From Dipetalonema caudispina (lineage: Eukaryota; Nematoda; Chromadorea; Rhabditida; Onchocercidae): a stretch of 64,000 nt of DNA. Positions 1-11,867 of this stretch are shown one piece after another (within the stretch, counting starts at the first letter, position 1; every line of letters starts with the position of its first letter). A program made the position numbers and the translations under genes. Under the pieces are notes generated by a model. That model searched no databases. It was not told where the DNA came from and saw only the letters and a list, made by a program, of their open reading frames with translations. The stretch spans positions 1 to 64,000 of the forward strand of contig JABVXV010000028.1 in the NCBI GenBank assembly GCA_013365325.1, read 5' to 3'.

Positions 1-2820
1 GTAATACATCCAATTCCGTTTTAGTTGAAATGGCAGTATCATTGAGTAAAAAGATCTCCAAGAAGTATTGCGAAAATCTTTGTATTTCTCCCTTCCGGTT
101 ACTATCGGGGAGAAATCCTCTTAACAAGGATTTTCATCTTCCAACATCATCAAACCCAATTATTCTTTGTCTATAGAAATCAGTGAGTGGAAAGTTTAAC
201 ATGCGATAATGGCGAAATTGTGCCATCTTGAAGATGAAATATCATATCTCTAATAATGCTAATCGTTAAATTTATGTTGTAAACTTTTGCGAAATCATAG
301 CCAAGGAAATAAAAAATGAAGTTGTTACTTGGTGATATCTTTGGAATAATTCGAAAGTACCACGAAAAGCATCAATTGCAACGAAACGACAGCTGCAAAT
401 GGTAGCGCTGCTTCGATAATCAACAGCATTTCATCGTTCATTGCTTTGTCGCTAGAAAATTTCGACTAACTTTAGAATGATCAACAGATATAAATAAATG
501 ACAAAGATGATCTCATTCTTTTATACTACCTTATGTGTAAAAGAACATCTTGGCGGAAAAAGTGCCATCAGTGGATTATACAGATGTAGTAGTGGCGATT
601 AATAGGAAATCAAGCAGGTGATTGTTCTATAAATAGTTAAATATACAGTATAAGTCATTAGTTATAATTAAACAAGATAGAAAGTTACATTAATCGAATA
701 TTGGATACAACAATGTTTGCTATAAATGGCAATAAAACACCAATCTATTCTTCAAGTAGTAGTATTGAAGTAAAATAAACTCAATCTATTAAGTTGAGTA
801 ATTAAGTAAAATAAATGATCGAAAAATCAAGTAAGGGATGATGAAGGAGCAGAAAATAAGAAAGTACTTAAAAAAACTTACTTATGTGGGATGAAGTTAA
901 GCTTAGATTCATTCTTTTTGGAAAGCCAGAAATTATTTAGTTCTTTGCGAAAGGCCACATAAGCTTTTTCTTTCTCAGGTGAACTCTTGAAATTGATATA
1001 CCAATGAACTGTTAGCACTTTTGCACTACTTATTTCACGCTTTCGACCTGTTACATTCACTCCATAAATCACCTAAAATACAGTTGAAAATTTCTGTTGA
1101 GCTCAAAATTCAAATATGGCAGTGATTGCTTCGTAAATCACGCACCTGACCAATATCCTTGGGTCGATTAAATAAATACATAACCGGATATGAAAGTTGC
1201 AAATTTGGATTGGAATTAACTTTACCATCTTGAAAAAGTATTTCCGCATGCTTCAACCAAACATTCAATTCATTTGAACATTTCTAAATTGAGGATGATA
1301 TTATGTTTCATTCTTCCCTGTATATCATTTCAAGCAAAGGAAATTCGCAATATTTAAAATTCGATATGAGAGATAATAGTGATCGAATAGAATAAAAATA
1401 TAAATTTTAGTGCACTACGAGAAATGATAGAAAATTTGCATATCCTCAACACTGATAAGAATATTAGCAAGAATTCAATGAGCATCTAACTTACTTCTAC
1501 TTTAGAATCTTTCTGACAAAAATCCTCAAATCGATAGATTTTGCCATTGAATTCGGCAGTGGTATTCATAATTTCATTAGTATAACGATATATTCTGCGT
1601 AGCGTACGTGATTCTAATAGATTCGAATTCTCCTCATGTATTGCATAAAATCGGATGACATCAATTCGAATGGGATCTGGAATCTTAGGAATTGGAATCG
1701 TTATGTTCAAATCGAAATCGAGAAGACAGAACTGATTAAATTTGATGACTATCTAAAGACAGATCTGATATGTGTGATACATTGTGTAAGAAGAGAAAAA
1801 GGCATGTGTTAAACCATCGGATTTCTATGATTATAATAAGCATTGATAATAAAAAAGCAAAATGCGGAAGATATTTTTCAACGTTACGCTTACATCCTTT
1901 TACAACACTGAACAAAAGCACTAAACCAATAGCAAGAAAGAAATTGAAAGGAAAAAAAATGTGCAATTATCATTCATTAAATTTGTTTGAAAATTCATAT
2001 GATTATTAATAAGTAATCTTTTTCCCAATAATTGCTGTAAATCTATCAAGAAGCTTGAAAATAAACTAATCTTAAAAAAATAACAAACCTTTGAGAATGT
2101 CAACTTGTCGTTTAACTCGATCAGTATGCCTATGCTCCAAAATGCCCATCGGCATTTTGTTAAAAACTGTCGATCTAAATGATTGGGCAAATGTTTCTAT
2201 GATCATCATTAAGTTTTCAAAAAAAGAAAAAGGCAGGAAAACTCAGTAAGAACAAATTAATTAAAAGCTGAAGTATTCTATCGCGAAATCGACAAAACGA
2301 CAATAAAACGGATTGATCAATCTTTTTTTGCCCTTTCTTTTTATAGTTATCATTTAAGAGTATCTCAATGATATCATCTATTTCCTTGAAAAGTTATGAC
2401 GTAAAATTTTCAACTATTTTAGCTGCTTTTTTCATCTAAAATTTCTTGACTCAATCAATTCTTTTCTTTTTCACTTATTAGGTTAATCTCAACATCTTTT
2501 TTTAAACTTCATCCTAAAAGTTGCATAGAAGGAAACTTTTAGTTATGAATATTTTGTATTATTTCCAGTAAAGAAAGAATCAAAGGAAATTAATAAAACC
2601 TTTCAAATTCTTCACGTACTGGGGCATCCAACGGTACAAACAATTTGTAGAGATCCAAATTGATCTGTAGAGCGGGTAATCCCGTGATACAGATTACTGT
2701 CAATAACAGTGAACCAATCAAAAATCGTCTCGGATAGCGTCCCACCAGCAAGCCATGATAATAAAAACCTTTGATGAATAAATCCTCAAATTTCTTGCTG
2801 CAACCCTCTAATTGTTTCAT
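1..2820 (-). CDS. Patched-related (PTR) membrane protein, 5' part; continues past left edge
   Basis: Six exons join with matching phase: 2600-2820, 2089-2174, 1495-1748, 1146-1283, 882-1072, 329-451. The first exon carries a cytoplasmic start, a membrane helix (GSLLLTVICITGLPALQI) and the family hallmark LYKLFVPLDAPVREEFER that follows helix 1 in nematode PTR proteins. Exon 3 encodes the extracellular loop stretch around PDPIRIDVIRFYAIHEE; the exon at 329-451 begins the next membrane block (DEMLLIIEAALPFAAVVSLQ), where the sterol-sensing domain of the family starts. PTR proteins are RND-type transporters related to Patched, used in nematodes in moulting and lipid traffic (family knowledge). 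Start chosen at 2820 because an acceptor (tgcag) lies just upstream, as for trans-splicing; an in-frame ATG at 2868 is possible. The junction of exon 2 is the least certain, because a second frame there is also open. Remaining exons, including most membrane helices, should lie left of the window. Confidence 0.85.
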
Positions 2821-2868
2821 ACCCTGCAATTCAACTACAAATACGACATAACACAATGAATCATTCAT

Positions 2869-4455
2869 GGCGAAGATTTATTATTGGGATAAAATTATTG
2901 TCCAATGCAGCAAATTATATTTAAATGATAGAGGATAAATTTCAAATTCCCGATAAAGTCATCGCTTTCATACGTTACTTTTGTAAAGGTAACAATATGA
3001 CACCTCACCACCTTCTTTTAGTACGGATGATCAACTGATTGTAAGCTGTCTTATTTGCAGATGATGGGCTAACCCCGGAAGAAAGACAGTAAATGAAGAC
3101 TTAACTTTTCTGAAAATCAAAATTTGAAAAAGAGTTGGGGGATGCTCAGTTTCTGTATCTTCAAATGTTAATAATGATGGTGATGTAGGAAGTAATAGTG
3201 GTAGATAATCGTAGTTGTAAGAGATGTTAATAAAATGCTGATTCGCTCGATTGCTCGGTCGATCGGTAAATAGTGAAACGTTGAAAAAGACGATAGGGTG
3301 TATTGACGACTTTCTTAAGTTGATTTCAAAAATTTCCTTCCTTTGGGATTGTCACACCCTTTCCATTTGTTCAAGATGATAAAAATTTTGTTCCTTTGAG
3401 ATTGTTACCCTCCTTCGATTCTTCATCTCTACTACCGCTCTTAATTCACCGACGTAATATTTCCGAATCAAACATCCTGTAATTCTTTCATCGATCGTTT
3501 TATCCTCTTGTTGAACTGACAACATTCGCCATGATATTTATTTGAGAATTCACAGCTAAAGTGTTGGTCACTAAACTAACCGGAGAAAGAAGTGACTGGT
3601 TTCATTAAAAGGTAGAATGGATTTCAGCCCATTTCATGAATGAATATCATTCCGTTGAAAATGATTCATCTATTAAACAATCGGAAGTATTTCAAAATGA
3701 TCCGAAGTGTTTCACATTTTGAATTTCGATCAAAATCATTCATTTATTCCTTCTATTGATTATCTTAATTTATCGTTGTTAATGAATATTGGTTGTAAGT
3801 TCTGATAACAGTAACGTGTCAGTAAAACGAACCGGAATAAGGAATTCAGTAAAAGGTAATTTAGACGAACAAACGGACGCTTTAACTCTATCGAGAAAAT
3901 CAGGATGATTTCCATAGTAGTGTTATTAGACGTGGAAATAATCACGTATTATTTGTATAGCGAAATATTTTTGCGTGTAGCAAAGCATTTGTCGTTTAAT
4001 TAGTTATAGAGCTGACTGTGAAAATTACAATGTAAAAGAACATAATGTGTCGCACAGCATATTTTGACGGATAAACACGCAATAATCAATTTCGTTTGAC
4101 AAAAACTCGAGTTTTTAATAAAAAAAAAAAAAAATTTCCATTTTGTCGATAATTTTTTCTACCTAAAAATTCGGTTGTTTCTTTTTTTCTTCTAATGCTG
4201 TAAGTTACGTTTGAAATCTTGGAAGCAACTGATATCATGAAATTGATAATAATTTTCCTAAGAAAAACATATTTCAATACTATTACGTTTAGCATCTCTT
4301 TTTGACCGAATAATTTGAAATAAAATTCATGATAATTGTTAAACGTGTTCACTTTGATTATATCAGTATATAAACTGTGTGGAAAAAATCATAAAAAATA
4401 TTTTGTTTTTTATTTTCAGACATTTCTGCTGATCGAATAGATTGATCTTACCACT
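2869..4455. other. Intergenic, upstream of the PTR gene
   Basis: No exon pair with good splice sites and matching phase was found on either strand. The stretch is AT-rich with homopolymer A runs near 4120 and should hold the promoter of the PTR gene. Confidence 0.5.
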
Positions 4456-5060
4456 TTAATTAGTAGTAGGAAGGAGAAAATTTTTAGAAGCATTCATTGT
4501 GTTGTTTCCCTTATCGTCATCAGATTCCTAAATAGAAGGTTCAATTGTACAACGATGGACTAAACTCTGAAAAACAATTGTTAACTACAACATAGAATTA
4601 AGTTAAGGATATTTTTTGAGTTCAAAATCTAAGAAAGCTTATAGAAAATACCTTTCCAAGGTTATTCAGATTGCCCAAAAGAAATGGTATTTCGGCAGTT
4701 TTCCTTTTTCTTTCTTTTAAGATAACAATTCTTAATTTGTAGAGATGTGTAATGAGTTGTATTGTCAACGCTACTGCCACGATGATTGCTGTACATGCCA
4801 GCATCTATCAACAAATTTGGATGGATAATTACTTTTGTGCATAACTGGATATAGCGAAATATAGAATTGTGTTATTACCTTTTTCCCATTCGTTCAATCA
4901 TTAATCAGAAGAGGAAACGAAAATTCTGTTAATTTTTCATAAAGTAATAAGTGCATAAAATTAAAAAATAGAACATTAATTATTTTATCTCATCAATTGC
5001 TTTAAAAGGACTTACAGTTGGATCGATTGGAATCACTGCTGCGTAAATATCTTTCTGCAT
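4456..5060 (-). CDS. Small one-pass membrane protein, uncharacterised
   Basis: Three exons in phase 0: 5016-5060 (start MQKDIYAAVIPIDPT), 4652-4804, and a last exon with two in-frame acceptors. Using the acceptor before 4566 the protein ends at a stop at 4528; using the acceptor before 4527 it ends at 4456 with an acidic tail (ESDDDKGNNT). Exon 2 encodes one hydrophobic helix (ACTAIIVAVALTIQLITHLY) followed by a basic patch (KERKRK), which predicts the C-terminal side in the cytosol by the positive-inside rule. Total about 78 or 90 residues. I do not recognise a family. The helix plus following residues look a little like the membrane anchor of a cytochrome P450, but no P450 body follows, so I reject that reading. 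It lies 1.3 kb downstream of the sterol acyltransferase on the same strand. Confidence 0.45.
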
Positions 5061-6406
5061 ACTTGATATCGGTAAGCGTTTCTAGCATAAAGAATATCCG
5101 CTACAGACGACTGTTTCACGTTTTTGATTGATCACAACAATGATCAGCATTTTATCGATTTTCATTTTTTATATAAAACGATCGAAAGATAATATAAAAA
5201 AAAACCAACAACCGCCATTTGTCAGCATTCAGAAAATTAGAATTAATTAATATGAAAAAGTACATTTAACAAGCGGAAAAATACAACTGGAAGAATTGAT
5301 TTCCGTTTTGTTTTATAATATCATAGGTTTTGTATTTTTAAAAAGTGAAGTAATGCAAATGACAATAATTAAACTCCATAGAAAAAGTGTAAGTTAATGA
5401 AACAACGAGTGAAATTATGCGAGCAATGATACCGGGAAAAATCGGTCACCAAATTTCAACGGAATTAATGGATGCAATTGGCATATGGATGACAGATGAC
5501 CACAACTGCGTTTCGTTTATTGTTAACTTTGACTCACGCTGATCTCATTCTCAAATGCATACAGAATGTTTTTTTTCATGCTTTAAATCTCTTCTTAATT
5601 AATTTCTTGCATAATTTTCAGGAGGACTTTTCAAATATCAAATATACTGTATCAAATTTCAATTCTCAAGTATACTTTGAAATGTCAATGTTCATAATAT
5701 AGTCGTTCTTAGCATTAGTAGTTAGTACTAACTTTCCACTAATCAATTAGTTCAATAATTCCTACTTTTCTATAATGAATTATTAATTTATTTATATTAT
5801 TAAACTACTTCAATCTCTAATCCGTTACTTTGCAAACTTTCAAGCACTTTAAAATCATTGAATTAGATAGGAGTTTTTTGGTAATTCTAATTAGATTCAG
5901 TAACTAACACCGATTGACTGAAATATATCAGTCTAGCAATCGAAATCTTTTCTTTGATACTTTATCATTTCATTGTCATCATATACGTTATTACTTCATT
6001 ATCGCCTGCTAGTATTTATTGAAAATCATCAATAAAGCAATGTATTTCTTAATATGGAAACATTCAGTCTAGGAGAAAAGAGAAACTTTGAAATTGAAAT
6101 TAAAAAATTTTATGTCCCAAATTAAAGTGCATTCATATGTGTTGGGAGACTCTCGATTCCTTTTGAATAACTGAACAGGGAAAACCAATTGCAAATTTAG
6201 TTTTCAAAAATTTATTACAAAGTCATATTTCATATAATTTTCATAAATTTTAATTATGTCAGAATCAATCAATTGTTCACCTCAATATATTTTTTTGGAA
6301 TTTTTATAAAATATAGGTAGATAACGTGAACTTACTAAATCATCAAAGTATTTTTTTTTTCCTTTTTTTTTTCTATATCACGCTTTATATGAAATAGTTG
6401 AAAAAA
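5061..6406. other. Intergenic between the sterol acyltransferase and the small membrane gene
   Basis: No supported exon on either strand. AT-rich, with T runs near 6350-6375 that lie just after the stop codon of the acyltransferase and may belong to its 3' UTR region. Confidence 0.5.
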
Positions 6407-9400
6407 TCACACAGAACTTAGCTCTCGACAAAACCAATGTCGAGGTAAGAAAAAATCGAGCATGGAATTCTGGAAATATGGAATACATCGTTGTCGAGCA
6501 TACCATTCTTGACTATACAATGATACAAACATTCCAGTACCAATTAATAGATTAGTATGCATCACTATATTCCATATCCTTTTGGAAGTGATAAATTGTG
6601 ATATAAAATAGAAAATTCCTGTAATCGTATTCGATTGACCCATTTTTCTTTCATGATCGAATGGAGAAATTTCTACCGAAATTCCTTCACATTGAGGATC
6701 AATGATCAATGATACCAATTAAATGCTTCTTAACATTTTTTGCTAATAATTCTTCCAAAACTTTTGAAGACAAAACAATAAGTTATTTCTAATTCCCTAG
6801 TTTGAGTTATTTTTATGATTGTTATGGATATAACAAGCATTCCTGTCTTTCTTCTGAAACGGGATGGATCGAAGGGGATTTTTCATTTCCTAAATTTTGC
6901 AAAATATAGGTTAATTACCTCCGAAAATGAAATACAATGTGAATATGATAGGATAGAACATTCTCAAAGCCAATCCAAACCAGTACTCGTGGAATAACGA
7001 TGAAAAGAAAAATACCATTGTTTGAGCAGCGAAAAGTCCTTTCTTTCCTCCAACCAGCTGTAAAATGGATCTGTTAAAATTTTAAATTTAAAAACAATTT
7101 CATGTAATTATTTCTCTATTTCTTCCTCATGAAATATTCATTATCTACTTCCTACAAAATTTAGCTTTTTCTTTCCTAATTTCTACATTGTAAATGACCT
7201 GTGAAATATCTCGATAGATATATGCATAAAGCCATTCGTGTACCACTAAATTCCAAAAGCGATAATATTCAGCCATGGATTTCGAACTCCACCAATTCTG
7301 CAGTGATATATTAGTGAACAGATGCTATGTTTATTTAAATGGTGAAAATTTTAATATTGAAAATTATTGAAAATTTCAATATAGAATTGATGAAGAGTGA
7401 GGACTGAAAATTTATACAGTTAATATCAATGCTTTATTAGCTTCCTGATCAGAATTCCAATTCTAACGCTTAAGAGCAAATTTTTTAATTGTTTCTATTC
7501 TTGCCACTGATAAAAGATTTCTTTTTTTTGTAAAATCGATGTGGATATAAATGAACTTGTAAAGAATTCAGTACCAAATAAAACTGTCGATCTGAATAAC
7601 GCAATAATTCTGCGAACATATTTAACCAGCAGTGTAGTAGACCGTAGAAGAGTAGTAGTAGACAAAGTGCTCCAGCTATTATTGAAGCGAATATGCTACT
7701 TATCGTTGTTGAAAATTGAACTACCGTCAGATCCTCCTTTTCAAATTGAGGTAATATCATCTGAAATTCAAAAATTTTCCACTGAAATCCCAGAAATAAA
7801 CCTTGACCAACAAATAAGAAAGTTAGAAAATTGAACTCACTTGCATGAAAACAAGATTCACGCAATAAATTATAATGATAATCTCTTGTGCATAATTCTT
7901 TACAGCATTCCAGTTGCAAGTTGAATTTCTAAATCAGTCGGGTTGAAAATCAAGATGTGCTCCTTGCAATTTATTAAAAGTGTAGAATGTGTAAGAGAAG
8001 TCGACAAACAGTAGGTGACAAAAAAGATAAACCTGGGATAAAACTGACGAAAGACTAGCGAGGGACAGAAGAAGAAGTAAACATATTGTTCAAGCGTTGG
8101 AAATTTCTCCGGAATATCGTCATACTGATCAAAAAATCAAAAAATTATATAATGTAATTAACGGGAATTTTATTTTTTTTTTCGATAGCTGAATAACAAA
8201 TGTTGTAGCACATCCCATAAACCTTTCAAAAAAGAATCAATCAAAAAACGTACTTTTAAAATTGAGTAATTTTTGAAGATTATCAAGAAAGATTATGACC
8301 TAATCCAACATCCCAATAAATAACCAATCCAATATTGTTGGTAGAGATAGCTCTTGAAGTTTCAATTGATTTTTAAAAATTTTAAAAGTGAAACAAAATT
8401 TAACTAATAATATTACCTTGAGATCATCAGTTTTTTTACTAGCTTCAATTTTTAAACGAACTGCCAACGGATATATTTCACGTATAAAAGAATGGACTTT
8501 CATTGAAATGCGTGTCTGAAATCAAATTTCAATTCCATTTACTTTTACCAAATTTTTAGCTAATCCTTTTGATTGAAAAAAATTCTCTTACATATTACTA
8601 TAAGTTAATATGAAGTTCACTCACCTTTTAGTAGCTATTTCTGACCTTATCTATCTAATTTTACCATTGAAACAAAATTAATTCTTACACTTTCACAAGT
8701 TACAATAAATGTGCAGGCGCATTCGAGTTGCATTATTAACGTAAATCGAAAACAGCAATAAAATAATACCCATAGATATATAATATACAGGGAAAGTAAA
8801 ATGATGAAATCTTTCAAAGATTCCTGAAAGATCTTTGATAGAGAAAAAATATATGATTAGAAAGCATCCGTAATTTACGATCTTAAATGTTAATTTTTCT
8901 ACACTAAATTTACTCAATGTTGTCTTTGACCCTATGACCTGTATGTTGTCAAATAACTTACCTCTTTGCATGGTATTTTACTCCAAAATCGCAAGCTATA
9001 ATAAATGAATAGCGTACTTCCTGCTAATAAACTCCAAAATATTAAAGTTATCGGTAATTTCTTGAAATTCCATTTAATCAACCATAAATGATGTATTGGA
9101 CTGAAATTAAGATAGTTTTTATGGCACTTTAATCAACATTGGCGTTTTTGTAATGCAAAACTGATCTATTTTATAAGCAATAACATCTGATACGATGCTT
9201 TATTCATGATTACATGCACGTATGTTAACGTGAAGCAATAAATTGAACGTGTACTTTCTGGTCGATGATAAGTTTTATGGCAACTTACTTCCCGTGATAT
9301 ACACTGTCTTCAAAAATTGTTTTCAGGAATAACAGGAAAAATAACGCACAGAAGAAATTTTTCAGGGACGACAAATCTGTTTGCGCTAAAAGTGTTCTGA

Positions 9401-9718
9401 AAATTCATAGTGAAGAGTAATCTGTTTCAAAAACGTGTAGGTAATTTGAGTTTCAAACGATTTTAATAAGCCAAAAGGAATCAGTAATTTAATAGAAATA
9501 TTAGTAACTTTTGTGGAGAACAAGATGGAATCCGCATTTAATTCAAAATCAGCTGATATATTTTTAAAAAACTCATTTTAATAAAAATTTGATGGAAATT
9601 TTACGTCAACAAGGATGGACGTTCTTGAAATTCTTTCATTTTAAATTGTTTATTTGTCAGCTTTTCCTGCTTTTTCCGCTCTTGTTCCATTCCACGTGAT
9701 ATTTCTTCGTAGGTTTTT
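6407..9718 (-). CDS. Sterol O-acyltransferase (ACAT/SOAT), MBOAT family; first exon not found
   Basis: Eleven exons join in phase: 9605-9718, 9289-9396, 8962-9100, 8689-8823, 8417-8515, 8033-8124, 7841-7928, 7575-7781, 7199-7297, 6919-7057, 6407-6618. About 476 residues are read; human SOAT1 is 550. The order of landmarks matches the family: KVHSFIRE (SOAT KAHSFVRE), QFYPR, the FYxDWWN-type motif as FYL-NWWSS across an intron, EYYRFWNLVVHEWLYAYIYRD, the catalytic histidine in SSLFHEYWFGLALRMFYP, and the C-terminal YSQEWYARQRC with PRHWFCRE. Many hydrophobic segments give a multi-pass ER protein. The enzyme esterifies sterols with fatty acyl-CoA for storage (family knowledge). In the FYxDWWN position this protein has L-N in place of a charged D, which I note as a divergence. 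The N-terminal piece RKTYEEISRGMEQERKKQEK is charged and cytosolic; a short upstream exon ending in phase 2 must exist beyond 9718. Confidence 0.93.
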
Positions 9719-10752
9719 CTAAAATAATAAATAAAATTGCAGTAAAAAAGAATTTTCAATAGCAATTGGAAACAAATAACACGAAACACTGAATCTCAGT
9801 AATGGGTAGAGGTAATTTAAGTTTATATGAAAACATCTCGCGCAGAAGTTCTCATCGTATTATGTGATAGAAAGAAGGAAACATTAAAAATAGGTCAAAC
9901 AGGGAGCACAGAGCACGATCGCCCTCTATTTCGCATTTACTGCATTGACGTAGCGAAATGCGACTAATTGGAGAATGCTCCATCATTTAGTGAAAAACCA
10001 TAAAACGCTTAAACTTGAAACATTTCCTTCTTTGTCGTAACTTGAGTAGACTGAAAAAATTTAATAATTGGTTTTCAGTGTCAAATAAAAACAAATTTTT
10101 GAGTCCGGTTTTCCTGAACAAAACATTTGGGGAATTCCTAGATTGTAGTATTTTGTGGATAAGTCATTAATTTGACAAATTCAAATAAGGATGATTTTGT
10201 TAATTTTTACAATACAATAATTTGCATTAGTGAATGGTCATCCATGATCATCCATTCAAATTAATCCGTATGTATTTGGACTGTTACGGTTAGATTGATG
10301 CTTTACGGTTAGATTGAATTCATTGATGTGCTTATTTCTCTCAGTTTCTCGTTACATTTAGATGGTAAAGGGAATCTGTAAATGATATAAGATATGAATC
10401 ACAAGAAACTAATATGCAAATGAAATTGTTTGATAAAAGTTTAAAAAAATTGTTCACTGAATTATCGTTAGTTTGTTTAATATTGAGGCTGCAGAAGTGG
10501 CTGCAATCATCTGCAATTCTCATTATTTTCTACAAACTGTGGTAATTTCGTTTATTTTTACAAGTGATACTTCAAAAAATGATTTATAAATGATTGCAAT
10601 TATCCTTTGATTAAATGAAATTTTCATCTTATCTATTCAACACAAAACTAAATAGTTCGTCCATTCTTGACAATACAAATCAAAAGTTTGTGCTTCAAGG
10701 AATGATCCAAACTGATTTAATGTGTTCCAAAACATAGGGAATAGATCGGAAG
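9719..10752. other. Intergenic; should hold the first exon and promoter of the sterol acyltransferase
   Basis: The first acyltransferase exon must end in phase 2 and lie somewhere here, but I could not choose among weak candidates. A near-exact direct repeat, acggttagattga, occurs twice around 10286-10318. Confidence 0.4.
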
Positions 10753-10974
10753 ATGGAATCAATAATTTCACTATCAATTATCATCAAAATTGCATCTATT
10801 TGCTTACAAATTTGCACCTTTGTTGGAATAATTATGCTGATGATCATAACATGCTGCAAAAAAGAGTCGACTGAAGAATATGAGGATGTGAGAGGATCGA
10901 TTCGTTTCAATTCTTTCCACTTCTTACAGATCGCTTCTAATTTCATGCAATTAATTATTCTTCACCTGAAGTAG
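10753..10974 (+). CDS. Tiny membrane protein, 73 (or 59) residues, uncharacterised
   Basis: Uninterrupted reading frame from ATG at 10753 to TAG at 10974. It has one or two hydrophobic segments at the N-terminus (ISLSIIIKIASICL and FVGIIMLMIITCC), then a charged cytosolic-type tail (KKESTEEYEDVRG). A 42-base intron with canonical ends (GTGAGA at 10888, CTTACAG at 10927) could be removed without changing frame, giving 59 residues. The CC-KK junction after the helix would suit palmitoylation. No family is recognised. The opposite strand also has an open frame of similar length over the same bases, so coding on this strand is only moderately supported. Confidence 0.35.
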   Translation: MESIISLSIIIKIASICLQICTFVGIIMLMIITCCKKESTEEYEDVRGSIRFNSFHFLQIASNFMQLIILHLK

Positions 10975-11467
10975 TACAATCTGAACTGCAATACTTCGCA
11001 AAACATATGCTATAGCTATCGTGCAGATTCCATTGCACAGAAATTAAAAGAGCGTTTGATTATAAACGCTTATCTTTTCTAATCTAAAATGAATTTAACA
11101 CTAAAATGCATAAAATAAGCTTTGTGTAAACGATTTTTTAATTCGTGTGACATTTCAACTTGTTTCTAAAGGGACTTTCGTCACTTTTCTTCCATCAAAT
11201 ATCAAATTTTGGTGTTAGATTAAGATGTGAATGTGAATTACTTTCTCGCAGAATATAAATTTCAATTTGTAGCGAAATTTAAAACCCAAAGTATCCAGAG
11301 AAATCATGAAGTCACCCGCACAAAGGAGAGCAATTGCGAAAATCAGACAAGGTTGACAAAAATAAAAATACTATTGTTTTATCAGGAAGTTTTGCTCAAA
11401 AATATTTTTGTTTACCATTTTGAAGAATATATACATCAAACCTTTCGTTGTAATATCTTCAGGTCAA

Positions 11468-11867
11468 ATGACTCCGGCGAATGAGAATGAAACGGTTGAT
11501 GATGCAATAAGCAATTGGGGAGCTGTACAAAAAGTTGAAGGTAGCGTTTAAGGTATGTACTCTTTAAAAAGAGATCGTAATAAAACTTAAGATACTTATT
11601 AATTTCATATTAACATTTTCTTCATCTCTCATGCTATTGAAAGCTGTCTACCCATGGACTTATTATAATTATCAAAAAAAAAAAAAACAACTTCAGAATC
11701 ATTTGTTATTTCAAAATATTTTCATACTAGAAACAGAGAAGTACTAGAATTGTTTTATTTCAGATGCGTCAAAAATTTTGCAGAAGGAATTGAAAATGAC
11801 GAATGATTTAGTGATAGTTTTGTTACCATTTTCGACATACTTCTATATGTTTCATTTTCTTGCGTGA
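11468..11867 (+). CDS. Very small tail-anchored protein (58 residues)
   Basis: Two exons, 11468-11540 and 11764-11867, join in phase 1. The start ATG sits six bases after a clean acceptor (atatcttcag), the pattern of a trans-spliced nematode gene. Residues 1-35 are hydrophilic and likely helical (DDAISNWGAVQKVEDASKIL), and the last 18 are hydrophobic (NDLVIVLLPFSTYFYMFHF) ending in LA, typical of a C-terminal membrane anchor with the N-terminus in the cytosol. The donor used (G|GTAGCG) is weaker than a second site after an in-frame TAA at 11549, so a shorter 27-residue product with an intron in its 3' UTR is the alternative. No family recognised. Confidence 0.42.

Noticed and set aside
1..125. 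Open minus-strand frame reading GFLPDSNRKGEIQRF
   Set aside because: It is in phase with the last PTR exon seen, but the family needs membrane helices at this point and this stretch has none, so it is more likely intron.
4652..4804. Cytochrome P450 membrane anchor
   Set aside because: The helix plus basic patch resembles one, but no heme-binding or other P450 exons follow; the frame ends within 350 bases.
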